Below, in pieces: positions 53,991 to 64,000 of a stretch of 64,000 nt of DNA. The position numbers and the translations under genes are program-made. The stretch is from Megascapheus bottae. Taxonomy: Eukaryota > Chordata > Mammalia > Rodentia > Geomyidae. Numbering within the stretch: position 1 is the stretch's first letter; each line of letters starts with the position of its first letter. The notes under the pieces were generated by a model that did not search any database, was not told the origin of the DNA, and saw nothing but the letters and a program-made list of their open reading frames with translations. The stretch covers positions 1,505,001 to 1,569,000 of the forward strand of contig JANJXV010000101.1 of NCBI GenBank assembly GCA_024803745.1. The letters run 5' to 3'.

Positions 53991-54456
53991 TGTCCCTCCC
54001 AGCCCTCTTTCTTTTTTTTTTAAATGCACATTTGTAAAAGAAACTTGGGCTACATCTAATCTAACCATGCCCACTTCTGGGAAAACTTCCACCCCCACCA
54101 TAAATATATCCCTGTGTCTGTGACAATATTGAGGCCAAATGAGTCACTTGAAAAACCTGAGAAGGGTATTCCATGTTCCAAAGACAAGCAAAAATAATAA
54201 TAATAACAACAACAAACCTAATTAAGTCCAGAAAGGAGTAGAAATGAGTCAGGCGCATGTTCACATTGGAATGAGTAATAAGAGGAGATGATATGGATAA
54301 AGGGAAAAGTTAACCAACCACCCCTAAGGGGTGACATTTTACAGAGGACGCCCCACCTGCATGGGACTCACTGCACACTGTAACACCTCATTTTTTTCCC
54401 CATCATTTTCTGAACTTACTGTGTCTCTCTTGCCTACATTCGTCTTTGTATCTTTT
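53991..54456. other. unique sequence, no gene seen
   Basis: Short (AAT/AAC)n at about 54191-54215. No gene. Confidence 0.45.
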
Positions 54457-54472
54457 AAGAAGTCCCCTTCTA

Positions 54473-54968
54473 AAATGTAAAGACTTAGAAAAAATCATTA
54501 TTAAGTGAAGTAAGCCAGACTCAAAGGAACATAGGCCCAATAGTCTCCCTCATTTGTCATAATCAGTAGAAACCTTGGGCTCTTCTAGCAGAGATTTACA
54601 ATAGAACAAAATCTAGAGACATTAGGCCAAATAGTATGACACTAAATGTAAAGACCTCCAGGATAAGGAAACAAAAGTCATATTATGAGTGATTGTTGTC
54701 CTTAATGTACTATGTTATCTCTCATCTCTTTTGCCATCCCTTGGTTATCTCATATTGTTACAATATTTCACCTTGTTATCTGATATATTTTATATGTGCT
54801 TAATTGGTTATTTGAAATTGGATAGGGAAGGGGGGAAATCAAGATAAGCGGATGAGGGTAGGAGGGAAATGGGGACCATGTCATGAGAAAGGGTATCAAT
54901 GTTTGTGAAGTTACACACCTTTTATCTGGTAAATATAATATAACCCTTCTATTAATCACAATAAAAAA
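54473..54968 (+). mobile_element. 5'-truncated lineage-specific L1 (496 bp)
   Basis: Starts just before the end of ORF2 ('AAAGACTTAGAAAAAATCAT') and runs through the 3' UTR, its G-rich purine stretch (about 54820-54877) and the tail. Perfect 16-bp target-site duplications AAGAAGTCCCCTTCTA lie at 54457-54472 and 54969-54984. Confidence 0.95.
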
Positions 54969-55299
54969 AAGAAGTCCCCTTCTATTGTTTGGGATCCAAC
55001 TCTTCCTCAGATCCTGACTTTACCTTTTTTTTAACCCAGGGTGTCACTTAAGGAGATGTGATGTCATGTCTAGTGAGTTTGGGGGACTGATGTGGAGTAA
55101 GGTTCATCGAAGACGAAGGAGCATAGATGCTGCACCCAGACAGCAAGAGTGTGCAGGTAGCCTCACAAAGAAGCATCCCTGAGAGAGTCACCTAGCTTCT
55201 GGATGCATTGACACACAAACACTGACTAAAGGGGGAAGAAAATCAGGGAAAATAAAGGGTGATATCGACAAAGAGTCACTGTACTCTTAACCTGACTTA

Positions 55300-55375
55300 C
55301 AGAACTGTAACCCCTTTGTACAACTACATAGTAATAGTAATAATAATAATAGCAAATCATAAATGACATAAAATT
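55300..55375 (+). mobile_element. dispersed repeat 3' end, family unnamed
   Basis: 'GTAACCCCTTTGTACAACTACATAG' followed by (TAA)n; the same tail motif as at 2858 and 32388. The body upstream is not recognisably shared. Confidence 0.4.
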
Positions 55376-55400
55376 CAAAAGAAATACAATATTAGGAAAT

Positions 55401-55503
55401 GAAGGGGAAGAAGAATAGGAAGGGAAGGAAAAGAAGGAGGAGGAGAAGGAAGAGGAGGAGGAGGAGGAGGAGGAGGAGGAGAAGGAGGAGGAGAAGGAAG
55501 AGG
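55401..55503. repeat. (GGA)n/(GAA)n polypurine tract
   Basis: About 100 bp, nearly all plus-strand purine with one T (55416). Confidence 0.95.
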
Positions 55504-56129
55504 TGATGGTGGTCGTTGTGGGATAGGGTACATGATTGCAACCATGTTTCCGAAATGCCATCTGTCTCACCTGCTCTCCTCCGGTGCCATGCCACTGGGT
55601 ATGAGCTTTGGCGTTGTATGTCTAAACACTACCCAGTCATCTTTCACTGAGTCAGGCTTTGTTCAGCTGACATAGGATGATGAAGGCCTAGAAACACACA
55701 GATAACTGAGAAAATACCCCTCCACCTGGGAGTTCCCAGCTGAGCAGCAAAGATGAATAATGGAAATCCAATGTAAAGAGTGATTTAACTGAGGCATCTT
55801 CACAAGGCTGTATTGGCAGAGAAACAAATTACCTATTGATTTTCTTATTTTTTTTCTAGGAGGGAAGCTACACCCTCCCTAATCTAAACACTTTTTTCTG
55901 GGTGGACATGAGTTCTAGCGTGTGGCTGAGTTCCCATTCCCCGAACTGGTGCATTCCTTCAGATGACAATGCGGGGGCCACATCACCACCAGAAAAGAAC
56001 AGGACTCTGGACGACGGAGGCCCACACAGCGAGTTACAGCTGCCTCTGACATCTTAGACTTACAAGACTCTCTGGGAGTCTTAAATTTGTCCAGGAGAAA
56101 GAACTCCAGAAGGTAAAATATGATCATGA
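55504..56129. other. unique sequence, no gene seen
   Basis: No recognised repeat or exon. Confidence 0.45.
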
Positions 56130-56688
56130 TTAACAACTTTTTCATAGACTTCACTTTTCAGAACACTTGGAGATTTACAGAAAAATCTGAGAAGACAGAA
56201 GAAATGTCCCCACATGCCCTCTTCCTACTACCTCTTATTGTTAACATCCTAGATTCCTTTCACACATTTATTACCATACACAAACCAATAATGAGATGGC
56301 ATTATTAACCCAAGTTCACAGTCCATTCTGCTTTCTTTGATTTTTTTCAACTGACTTGCCACTTATAATCCTATCCCAGGATACCCTGCTCCCTTAGGCT
56401 CCTGTTGGCTGTGACCTGTGACAGGTTCTCCAACTCTCCTTGTTTCTATTGGCCTTCAAAGGGATCACTGAACCAGAAGTACATGGAAGGAGCTGGTGGC
56501 TTCACCCCTCCCTCTCCTGGGCAGTAGTCTCTATGGAAGGAGTCCTCTCTTCCCCCCTCAATATTCATAGGACCCATTTTTATCGAAATGACTCATGGAT
56601 ATTCACTTTATACTTTACAATATTATCCAACATAACTTTATTGTTCAAAGGGAACAATGAGCCATAAAGAGTTCATTCAGTTCATCTC

Positions 56689-56690
<2 letters not shown>
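56130..56690 (-). mobile_element. ancient L1M 3' region (antisense)
   Basis: The plus strand reads like the antisense of the old L1MA/L1MB 3' end: 'GGAGATTTACAGAAAAATCTG', 'CACATGCCCTCTTCC', 'ATTGTTAACATCC', 'ACACATTTATTACCATACAC', 'CAAGTTCACAGTCC', then 'AAATGACTCATGGATATTC'. Strongly decayed. Confidence 0.6.

Positions 56691-56691
<1 letters not shown>

Positions 56692-56733
<42 letters not shown>
56692..56733. repeat. (AC)n microsatellite
   Basis: About 42 bp of perfect AC. Confidence 0.97.
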
Positions 56734-56734
<1 letters not shown>

Positions 56735-58229
56735 CCTTTGGAGGGACCAGAGTGTAAGAATGACGTTTCGCCTATATCCAGTATGTGAGCTCAAGCTGAT
56801 TGCCTCAGATACCCCCAGTCTTTAAGTACTGGAAGGAGTACAACCTCATGTGAACCCACTTGCTAAAACACAAATGTTGGAGATATGAAGAAAGAGAGAT
56901 AGACAGAGAAAGAGATGGAAAGAGGAGAGACAGCAGACTGAAAGAGCTTCTACTGTGCCAAAGTAGTGGCAGCCACTTTATTGTATCATCCAGCTTCTGT
57001 CCTTCACACCCTCCCACCCCAACTCAAGATGGACAGACAAGAGGAAAAGCTTGATAAGGAAAAAGCAACAACAATCCACAGGCCAGTTCAGCCAGCCAGC
57101 TTAGGCACTGCCTCCTAGCTGGAAGTTATAGAAAGCCAAGACACAGTACAGACACACTGACATTTTCTGAAGTCTGAAATGGAGAAGGGTGGGGCGGGGT
57201 GTTCTATTTGGGAACCTGAGCATGTCTCCTCAGATTCCCTTCCATTCGATTGTATACGTTCATTCCACTGGCTGAAGATCAAGCCCCCAGCTCCACACTC
57301 TCCCTCCTACAATCTCCAGCACAGTTCCCTCTGCGTCCCCTTCTGGCCCAGCAAATTACAAAGACAACTTCCAGTAGCAGGTGGCTACTGGACACATGGC
57401 TGGGTAAAGTCCAGAGCAGAAACAAAAACAGAAACCCAATCTCCTCTGAAAGCTCCACAGTAAACAGAACTCTCATCCAAAGGCGGCCTCCTAGATCCCC
57501 AGCAGCCATTGCTAGGCTGATTCCTCTTCCCCAATAAAGCAGTGCCTGGAATGACAAGGTAAAGGACTGACTTCCTATCCCCATCAGGCTGGGTATCAAA
57601 CGCCTTCCCTCCTCCAGGTCACCCCACCTTCCCAAAGGCTCGGCTTGCTCTCCATCGGTTAGAAGACCACAAGGCCTTGCACAATACAATTCAATTTTAG
57701 CAATGGTTCCACCTCCACTGAGAAGTGGGCGGAGTCTCAGTGTGAGGGCAGCCTTTCTTTATGGCCTCCACTTTAGAAAAATGACAACATTATCCTTTAG
57801 ATTTCTTAAGGAAAGAAAACAGAGCCAAAGTAGGCTGCAGCATCCAGCTGGGGTCTAAGACCTTGTTCATAATACCCGAGAAACTTCAAAACCTTACGCA
57901 AGGACAATGCCTAGTATAACATGCCCATTGATAGCGAAGAAGCCCAAGAAAACTAGGCCATGGGTATAAGGAGAGGCAAAAATAGTGATACATGGGCGGA
58001 GAGACACACACCCGAGAGCTTTTCCTTCCTACTTTAAGAACAGAATTGAATGGGAGCGGTGGCTTTCAGTGGGACGTCAAAACTGCCTCACAACTCTGGC
58101 AGGAGCTAACTTTGTTTTCTAAATTTAAAGACATTGCAGTTTCTATAATTCGTCTCCAATGAAACTATACTTTTTTTTCTTTTTTAGTACTGGCATTGTT
58201 GCTAACTCACTGTATAGACACAGTCTTTT
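56734..58229. other. unique sequence, no gene seen
   Basis: The largest stretch with almost no recognised repeat apart from a small GA-rich patch (about 56888-56931). Overlapping 94-136 codon frames on both strands at 57179-57689 have no family or splice support. An AATAAA at 57533-57538 stands alone. Confidence 0.4.
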
Positions 58230-58350
58230 TCCAGAATGTTCAGTTTACTCATCTGTAAACTGGGAACACTCTACATAATGCCTGAAAGGTTTGGGTAGGG
58301 CTGCTGTGAAAAGCCAAATGATCCAGGACAAAGCAGAGGCCATTCCTGTC
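58230..58350 (+). mobile_element. MIR-like ancient SINE
   Basis: 'CAGTTTACTCATCTGTAAACTGGG' is the MIR hallmark, followed by 'GGGCTGCTGTGAAAAGCCAAATG'. Confidence 0.7.
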
Positions 58351-58416
58351 TTCTGAAATGAACAGATACCAGAGAGAATGAAGTTCATGTAGGCATACAA
58401 TGGAATATAGATTGAG

Positions 58417-58419
<3 letters not shown>

Positions 58420-58491
<72 letters not shown>

Positions 58492-58495
58492 GCAC
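58420..58495. repeat. (CA)n microsatellite
   Basis: About 76 bp, ending with CACGCACGCAC. The longest CA repeat in the window. Confidence 0.97.
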
Positions 58496-58784
58496 AAAAT
58501 CCCACAGTGACTGACAACTCACAAAGTTTCCAATTCTTCCTGACTAGCATACTTCCCAGAAAACAGCAGTCATTTCAAAGGCAAAGGGGTAAGGCCATTT
58601 TCAAGGTCATCAGTCAAGGTTAAAGAGCATCCTGATCCTTGGGCTGTATTTCTCTCTCTAACCCTCTCTCTCCCCCTTGGATCATGACTCATTAGCATGA
58701 ATGTGTCAGAGTGTCTTGTAGCAGGAAAGAAGCAGATCTAAATGAGTTCTTTTCTAACAGAAGCAGCCATGTATAAAGATGGCA

Positions 58785-58880
58785 CTGATCAATCATTCAC
58801 TCGATAAAATATCTACTTGAACTGGTCATACGTTATCCTCTAGGCACTGAAAATACAACAGTGGGCAAAGACACTCACAG
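58785..58880. mobile_element. L2/MIR-type fragment
   Basis: 'CATTCACTCGATAAAATATC', 'TCTAGGCACTGAAAATACAAC' and 'GTGGGCAAAGAC' match the widespread old phrase 'ttcattcaacaaatattt.. ctaggcactggggatacaa.. gtgaacaaga'. Confidence 0.5.
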
Positions 58881-58885
58881 CTATA

Positions 58886-59123
58886 GGCTGGATGCTGTGA
58901 CTCATGCCTGTAATTTCCAGGAATGAGTAGATTTTCATGACCTCTGGGGTGTTGTGATCAGTAAGATTCCCTTTTGAGGACAGCCCAGGCAAAAAAATTG
59001 CAAGACCCTAGGTCAACGAACAAACTGGGCATAGTGGCTGATATCTGCCATTGGGCAGCATAGATAGGAGACTCGCCATCTAATTCAAGGCTGGGCAGAA
59101 ACATGAGACTCTAGTCATAAAAA
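58886..59123 (+). mobile_element. degenerate 7SL-type SINE, two heads
   Basis: 'GCTGGATGCTGTGACTCATGCCTGTAATTTCC' and 'CTGGGCATAGTGGCTGATATC' are two 7SL heads in one orientation, each followed by decayed body sequence. Confidence 0.55.
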
Positions 59124-60652
59124 TTACATTCATACCTGTAAAAAAAAAGAATCACTTCCAGCTTGGAGAAAAAAGATAAAAACTTTTTAAAGGCAATGAT
59201 GCCACATTATTACAAGCTTCGGGATGGGGCAGAGGGGACAAGCCCAAGGTGCTGTGATAATCAGGAAAGGCTCTTCAGTGGTGACTTTGGCCTCTACCCC
59301 CACTGGATACTGGCTGATGCTTCGAGCCAAAGGCAATGAGAAAGTGTTCCAGACATTGCAGGGCATTTATTCCCTGGAAAGACTCAATCCTGCCTTCATT
59401 TGAGCCATCATGGTAAAAGGTCAAATCCCATTGTGCACAGGTAGAGATACAAATGAGGGTCCCTCTCCCGAGCCTCAGCTTTTTCTATTCCAGCCAATGC
59501 ATCCTGTACATCAGTTCTGCCTCTAAATGACTCCAGTGTTGACTCAGAAAAAAAAATAAAATAAAATGAAATGAAACTTTCAGAACAGATGTCCCTTCTC
59601 CAATCTCTCCAGTTTTCTCAGACATTAAATCAAGGATGATTTTTTTCTTCCTTTCTTTTTTTTTCCTGTCTCTCCCCACCCCCACAGTGGAGGCAAAAAG
59701 AGAGATACAATTGGATGCAGTCTCATCCAAACCAGCAGTGGGGTGCTGGCTGTCAAAACAACCACCATCCTGGTGGATCTCTGCCCAGTTCTAGGGGTCA
59801 CTGCAATGGATTGGGTGATTTGACATTTCCTCCTAAGATGTGCATTTATTTTAAAATCCCCTTATTCCCCTCCTAGCTCCCCCCATGCCCTAAGTTTGCT
59901 CTGCGATGAAATCCACAGATGTATTTAGGAAGGAGAGAGGGAACAGCAGCTCGTTCCACGCAGCAGAAACACGATGGGGACAATTTCCTTCGTTCCCTCT
60001 TTGTGTAACAGTGAGGCGGCTATGGAGTTTGTCTTCCCTCACTCCAATTACCCTGCCAGACAAAGATAGTTTTCTGTAGAAGCGTCCTGAGCATGTAATT
60101 TTATTACCTTAGCACTGATTTTAACATAATTCATGTAATTTCTTGTGCGGAAGCAAAGTTACCTTTCTAAACACCTGGCAAAATGAGAGCTGATGGATTT
60201 TTCTTAAACTCCCACTAACTCTCCCCTCCCTGTAGAAGTTTCTGCTAAAAGAAGAAACATGAAGAGGTGCTTTGCTCCTATGGCCTCCCTAGACACAGAA
60301 AAGGGCTGGCAGTGCCTTCCTTGCTTGATTTTCTCTGACGCCCCATGTCACACACAGCCGTCCTATGAAGGTATAAGAGGCCAAGCCTCCTACACAAGTG
60401 ACAGCGAGAGTGGGGACACTCATATAGGGCCATCTCATATGCATTCCTGGGTGCTTAGTAACCTCATCAACATCCCCCACCCCAATCTCTCTACCCATTC
60501 AACCCCAAACTCCAATTAACTTTATTTATTATCAAATGAAACAAACAGAGAGTTCTATACTTTAGTCCCTCGGGTGGCTCTAGTCTATTCCCAGGACCCA
60601 AATAGGAGGCAGAAGAAAAAGTAACTTCATTCTGTGTGTAAATGGAGTTCAT
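59124..60652. other. repeat-poor block, best conserved-element candidate
   Basis: Apart from a short phrase of L2 style near 59250, no transposon is recognised. About 59850-60260 has varied composition, ATTA/TAAT homeodomain words (GTAATTTTATTACC, AACATAATTCATGTAATTTC) and CpG-containing words (GAGGCGGC). This is what conserved enhancers look like, but no conservation data are available. No coding exon supported. Confidence 0.35.
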
Positions 60653-60876
60653 GAGCCTGGCACCGGTGTCTCACTCCTAGAAATCTAGCTATTCTGGACT
60701 CTGAGATCTGAGGTTCATGGTTTGATGCCAGCCCAGGAAAGACAAATACAAGGACTTTTATCTCCAATTAACCATCAAAAAGCTGGAAGGTGGTGTGGCT
60801 CAAGTGATACAGTGTCATCACTGAATGAAAAAGCCAAGTAAGAGCACAAGGCCCCGAGCTTAAGCACAAACACTGG
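60653..60876 (+). mobile_element. 7SL-headed Geo SINE
   Basis: Head 'CCGGTGTCTCACTCCTAGAAATC', junction 'GACTTTTATCTCCAATTAACC', Geo half, tail leading into a purine tract. Confidence 0.82.
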
Positions 60877-60898
60877 AAGATAGGCAGACCAGCAAGAC

Positions 60899-61036
60899 AG
60901 GAAGGAAGGGAGGGAGGAGGGAGGGAGGGAAGAGGAGAGGAGAGAGGAGGGGAGGGGAAGGGGAAAGGAAAAGGGAAAGGGAAAGGAAAGGAAAGAGGAA
61001 GGGGAAGGAGAAAGGGAAGGAAAGAAAAGAGAAGAA
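60899..61036. repeat. 138-bp uninterrupted homopurine tract
   Basis: GGGA, GGA and GAAA units with no pyrimidine on the plus strand. It lies just after a SINE tail. Confidence 0.96.
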
Positions 61037-61189
61037 TTCATAGCCAATCAAAAGTCTCAAAGGAGTGACCTGAGACGATCTAAAAGGTAATTTATCATCA
61101 TTTCTCTCACAACCACATCCTGCAATTTTCCTCTAGCACCAATAGTTCCATCTGCACAGCAGAGAGACATAATTAAACATTCCTTTCTC

Positions 61190-61360
61190 ATTTATTCAGC
61201 AAGTGCTTGTAGACTGCTCCACACCAAGCCCCAGGGGTCAGCATTTGGAGGCAGCAACTCCTTTGATTCTCATTACAATGGTGTGGGACAGGGGGCGGGA
61301 GCCCATTTCACAGATGACAGCCCAGAGGCCTTGAGTGGAAGCCAATGGAGAGCACACGGG
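61190..61360 (-). mobile_element. MIR/L2-type fragment
   Basis: 'TTATTCAGCAAGTGCTTGTAG', 'TTTGATTCTCATTACAATGG', 'CCCATTTCACAGATGACAGC' match the antisense old-repeat order. Confidence 0.55.
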
Positions 61361-61739
61361 AATACAAACTAGGCCATTTACTTCCCTTGTTGGGGAGGGG
61401 GTCTTAATTAGAAGATGATAGTGGGAATGTATAGCTCCTGGCTCCATCATTCAGCAGCGGGTAGACTTGGGCAGGTGGCCTGGTGTTTGTCAGTGCCAAT
61501 CTAGTTAGTTTTAGCAGGGAGTTGGAAATGATTTCTTGTGGAAGAATAGCAGTGAGGACAAAACCCCCCACTGGATGTAGCACCCCTGCATCTCCAGTTC
61601 CAGAAGTAAGTCACCATGACACTGAGACACAAATGACAAGAGGATGAACATCTGATTCTGGGCCACCATCTTGTCTGGCTAGGATGACTGTACCAGCCTC
61701 CTGAATAGTCTTTCTGCTTTTTTTCCCCTCATTGCCTGT
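61361..61739. other. unique sequence, no gene seen
   Basis: No recognised feature. Confidence 0.45.
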
Positions 61740-62090
61740 GGCAGGTTCTTTGCAAAGATGTCTGTAATTATTCCCGTCTCTGGATCACACCCAGGCTGTG
61801 CAGTTTGGCAGTGTCTCCCCTTAGGAAGTAGAGTCTATTTATCCACCTCTTGAGTTCAGTTTGGCTTCCATGGTTGCCTTGGCCCAAAAGAATCAAGTAG
61901 ACATGACAGTGTGCCAATGCTGAGGCCGGGCTTCACGAGCATTCCTGCATCTCTGCTCTCTGTATGCCTTGCTCAGGTTCAACTCAGTGAGCGCTGAAGA
62001 GCTCGTGGCTCAGAACAGAATCAGTGAAGGACTCGGCCAAAGGAACAAAGCTAAACCGCCCGACCCCATCCCAGAGGGTTCCATACGTTG
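61740..62090 (+). mobile_element. MaLR/MLT1-like LTR fragment
   Basis: Block order 'GGAAGTAGAGTCTATTTATCC', 'TTGGCTTCCATGGTTGCCTTGG', 'AGTAGACATGACAGTGTGCC', 'GCAGAACAGAATCAGTGAAG'-like region and 'AAACCGCCCGACCCC' resembles an old mammalian MaLR LTR as I remember it. Neither terminus is defined. Confidence 0.4.
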
Positions 62091-62610
62091 GTTCCCGACA
62101 CAGCGCTGCTCAGACATGGCAGTGGGAGAATGAGGGAGGGGGAGATGATTAGACCCATTCATTATTGGAACCCTAAGTTCCTGGCACTATTTGGAGGTGG
62201 TAGTGATTAAGTTGACAGTGCCTGGATGAGGAAGTGCCTGCCTCTGAAGGGTGTTCTGCATGGCCCCTTCCCGTCCCTCTCTCTGCCTCCTGGCTTTCAC
62301 AAGGTGAGCAATTCTGGGCTCCAACACTCAACCCCACCCTGGGCCCTCAGCTATGAAGCCAAGCTATCCCTGACTGAATCCTCTGCAAGTATAAGCAAAA
62401 ATAAAATGTTTCCTCACCGAAAATGGCTCCTTCTGGGTCTTCACCATACTACTGGAAAAGTCTGACTAGCCAGAACACAGAGAACAAAGCAAGAGCAAAC
62501 AAAGGCAATTATTATTTTTACTGGCTCGGTTCTGTAGTGGCTTTGGGCTCTCAACCCATAGCTGACCCAATCCTCTCCAAACTCCACAGGCAGCGTGAGA
62601 GTTTGTAAAT
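62091..62610. other. unique sequence, no gene seen
   Basis: No recognised repeat or exon. Confidence 0.45.
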
Positions 62611-62689
62611 CCTCCTATGGATTTGAGGTGCTTGCCTAGCGTGTGAGGAGACCCACCCTCCCCAGGTTCCATCCCCAGCACCACAAAAT
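62611..62689 (+). mobile_element. ID-like monomer
   Basis: 'GGTGCTTGCCTAGCGTGTGAGG' and 'AGGTTCCATCCCCAGCACC' match the classic ID element core and B-box end (ggttcgatccccagcacc). It ends in an A-rich tail. Closer to a plain ID element than to IDL-Geo. Confidence 0.75.
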
Positions 62690-63159
62690 AATACATGAAT
62701 ATGTAGATTAATAACTGTGTATACATTTGCATAGATATCTACAGACGAGTTGGAGAGCCTCCCTTCTCTGATTACAGCGCTCTAAGGAGAGCATACTCGT
62801 CTTGTTTAGAAGACAATTCAATGATGATAACTCACTTTTTGCATGATGGAGCCCTGGGCTACTTTTCTGAGTTCATCACTCAAAAAATCTCCCAACAGCT
62901 TGCCATTCTCTGACCACGTTGCCATTTCTTTCATCCCTATGCAGGCCCTTAGTATAGCCCTTACTGCATGCTCACTCTCTCTCTCTCCTCCCCCCCTTCT
63001 CTGAAGACTCCTTTCCCCTGAGTGCAAATGGCTGCCTCCTCTTCCTGATTGAAGTCTTGGCTCTGGTGGTCACTCCACAGTGGGTCTCCCAGGTCCCCCA
63101 TGGTCATAGGCATTGTCTGTACTCTACTCAATTCATTCTATTAAAATAACAATGCTTAT
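62690..63159. other. unique sequence, no gene seen
   Basis: A short TC run at about 62970-62998. No gene. Confidence 0.45.
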
Positions 63160-63383
63160 CAGAGCTGGGCGTCAGGGGCTCACACCCATAATCCTTACTG
63201 CTCAAGAGGCTGAAATCTGAGAATCATGGCTCGAAACTAAGTCGGGTCAGAAAAGTCCAAGAGACTCTTATCTTCGATGGAGCGACAAAACACCAGAAGC
63301 AGAGCTGTGGCTCAAGTGGTAGAGTGTCAGTCCTGAACAAAAGAGCAAAGAGAGAGTCCCCAAGTCCTGAGTTCAAGCCCTAG
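63160..63383 (+). mobile_element. 7SL-headed Geo SINE
   Basis: Head 'AGGGGCTCACACCCATAATCC', junction 'GAGACTCTTATCTTCGATGG', Geo half 'GCTGTGGCTCAAGTGGTAG', end 'GAGTTCAAGCCCTAGGAC'. It runs directly into a CA repeat. Confidence 0.88.
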
Positions 63384-63398
63384 GACACAGACACACAG

Positions 63399-63432
<34 letters not shown>

Positions 63433-63454
63433 ACACACACACACACACACACAA
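63384..63454. repeat. (AC)n microsatellite at SINE tail
   Basis: About 70 bp of AC with CAGAC variants. Confidence 0.96.
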
Positions 63455-63689
63455 ACTATATAAATATAACTTCATTGGTATCTGAAAAGATCACTACAGC
63501 ACCAAATGGAGAAGACATTCTCTGAGGACAGGAACTGTATCTCCCATATCCACTACCAGACCCCTAGTATCAGTCCAGGAGCCCACCAACAATTAAGTAA
63601 TTGATAGGTGACCTCAGGAAGGCAAGAGGGCCCTTTGGTCCAGACAGATCTCCAATTTTCTAACCCTCTCTCTCCTTCCCCATTTCTGT

Positions 63690-63745
63690 CTCCCTCCCTC
63701 AATCCCTCCTTCGCTCCCTCCCTCCCTCCTTCTCTCTCTCCTTCT
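63690..63745. repeat. CT-rich (TCCC)n tract
   Basis: TCCCTCCC/TCTCTC units, almost pure pyrimidine on the plus strand. Confidence 0.85.
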
Positions 63746-64000
63746 CTCACCCACCCCCAAACCCGAGTAGCTTGTGAAAAATATAGCAAGAATTATGTCC
63801 TATGACTGCCAGATGTGCAGCCCAAGAAGGAAGTGGAATTAAACCTGAAAATCACATCAACAGGCAAAGCCATGCTGTGAGGCCCTATTAAAGCCACAGC
63901 GAGCAGACTGCTGTTGTCTCCCCATCTCATCAACAGATGATGAAGGAAAAGGGGAAAAATATCAACCCCCCTCTTTGTGGGGGGGTCTTCCTGGGGTGGG
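63746..64000. other. unique sequence to window end
   Basis: No recognised repeat or exon. Confidence 0.45.

Noticed and set aside
57179..57689. 94-136 codon frames and AATAAA at 57533 suggesting an LTR or gene end
   Set aside because: No CCAAT/TATA arrangement, termini or duplication for an LTR, and no splice or family support for a gene.
61288..61303. Possible CTCF or GC-box site (GGACAGGGGGCGGGAG)
   Set aside because: Lacks the CCACC part of the CTCF core and stands alone without a promoter context.
1..64000. A novel bacterial-style defence or biosynthetic system
   Set aside because: There are no operons, ribosome binding sites or long coding regions; the repeats identify mammalian nuclear DNA.

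Overview
The window reads as non-coding nuclear DNA of a placental mammal, almost certainly a rodent of the superfamily Geomyoidea (kangaroo rats, pocket mice, pocket gophers). The main evidence is a dense population of a two-part SINE. Its left half is ID-like and derived from a tRNA (A box TGGCCTAGTGG, B box GGTTCGATTCC). Its right half is about 100 bp and ends in GACTGGC plus an A-tail. From memory this is the published IDL-Geo family, which is restricted to Geomyoidea. A second abundant family joins a 7SL/B1-like head (GCCTGTAATCCTAGCTACT) to the same right half. Ancient mammal-wide repeats (MIR, L2-like, L1M, MLT2- and MaLR-like LTRs) form an older background.

I found no protein-coding gene that I can defend. 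The long open frames are microsatellite translations, transposon remnants or unremarkable chance frames. The window is therefore an intergenic stretch or a large intron. Two minus-strand segments near 33.1 and 35.2-35.5 kb have good splice-site consensus and are recorded as weak exon candidates.

Layout: 0-9 kb is mostly unique DNA with SINEs and old MIRs. 9-16 kb holds SINEs, a strong CTCF-like site (10.59 kb), a purine tract and an old L1. 17.7-18.7 kb is a 5'-truncated lineage-specific L1 with an internal duplication. 19-26.4 kb is SINE-rich and contains an ERVL-type LTR with a 53-bp tandem duplication. 27-32.4 kb is microsatellite-rich, with a 201-bp uninterrupted homopurine run. 33-36 kb contains the exon candidates, an LTR-like block and a three-layer nested SINE. 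37-48 kb has more SINEs and two L1 insertions. 48-64 kb has SINEs, two further L1 insertions, old L1M, and several repeat-free blocks that could be conserved regulatory DNA.

Nothing here works together as a pathway. The informative content is transposon history: five truncated copies of one L1 family, four with clean target-site duplications; dated nested SINE insertions; two SINE families sharing a right half; and a few candidate regulatory sites. All family names are from memory. Repeat boundaries are estimates by eye except where target-site duplications fix them.
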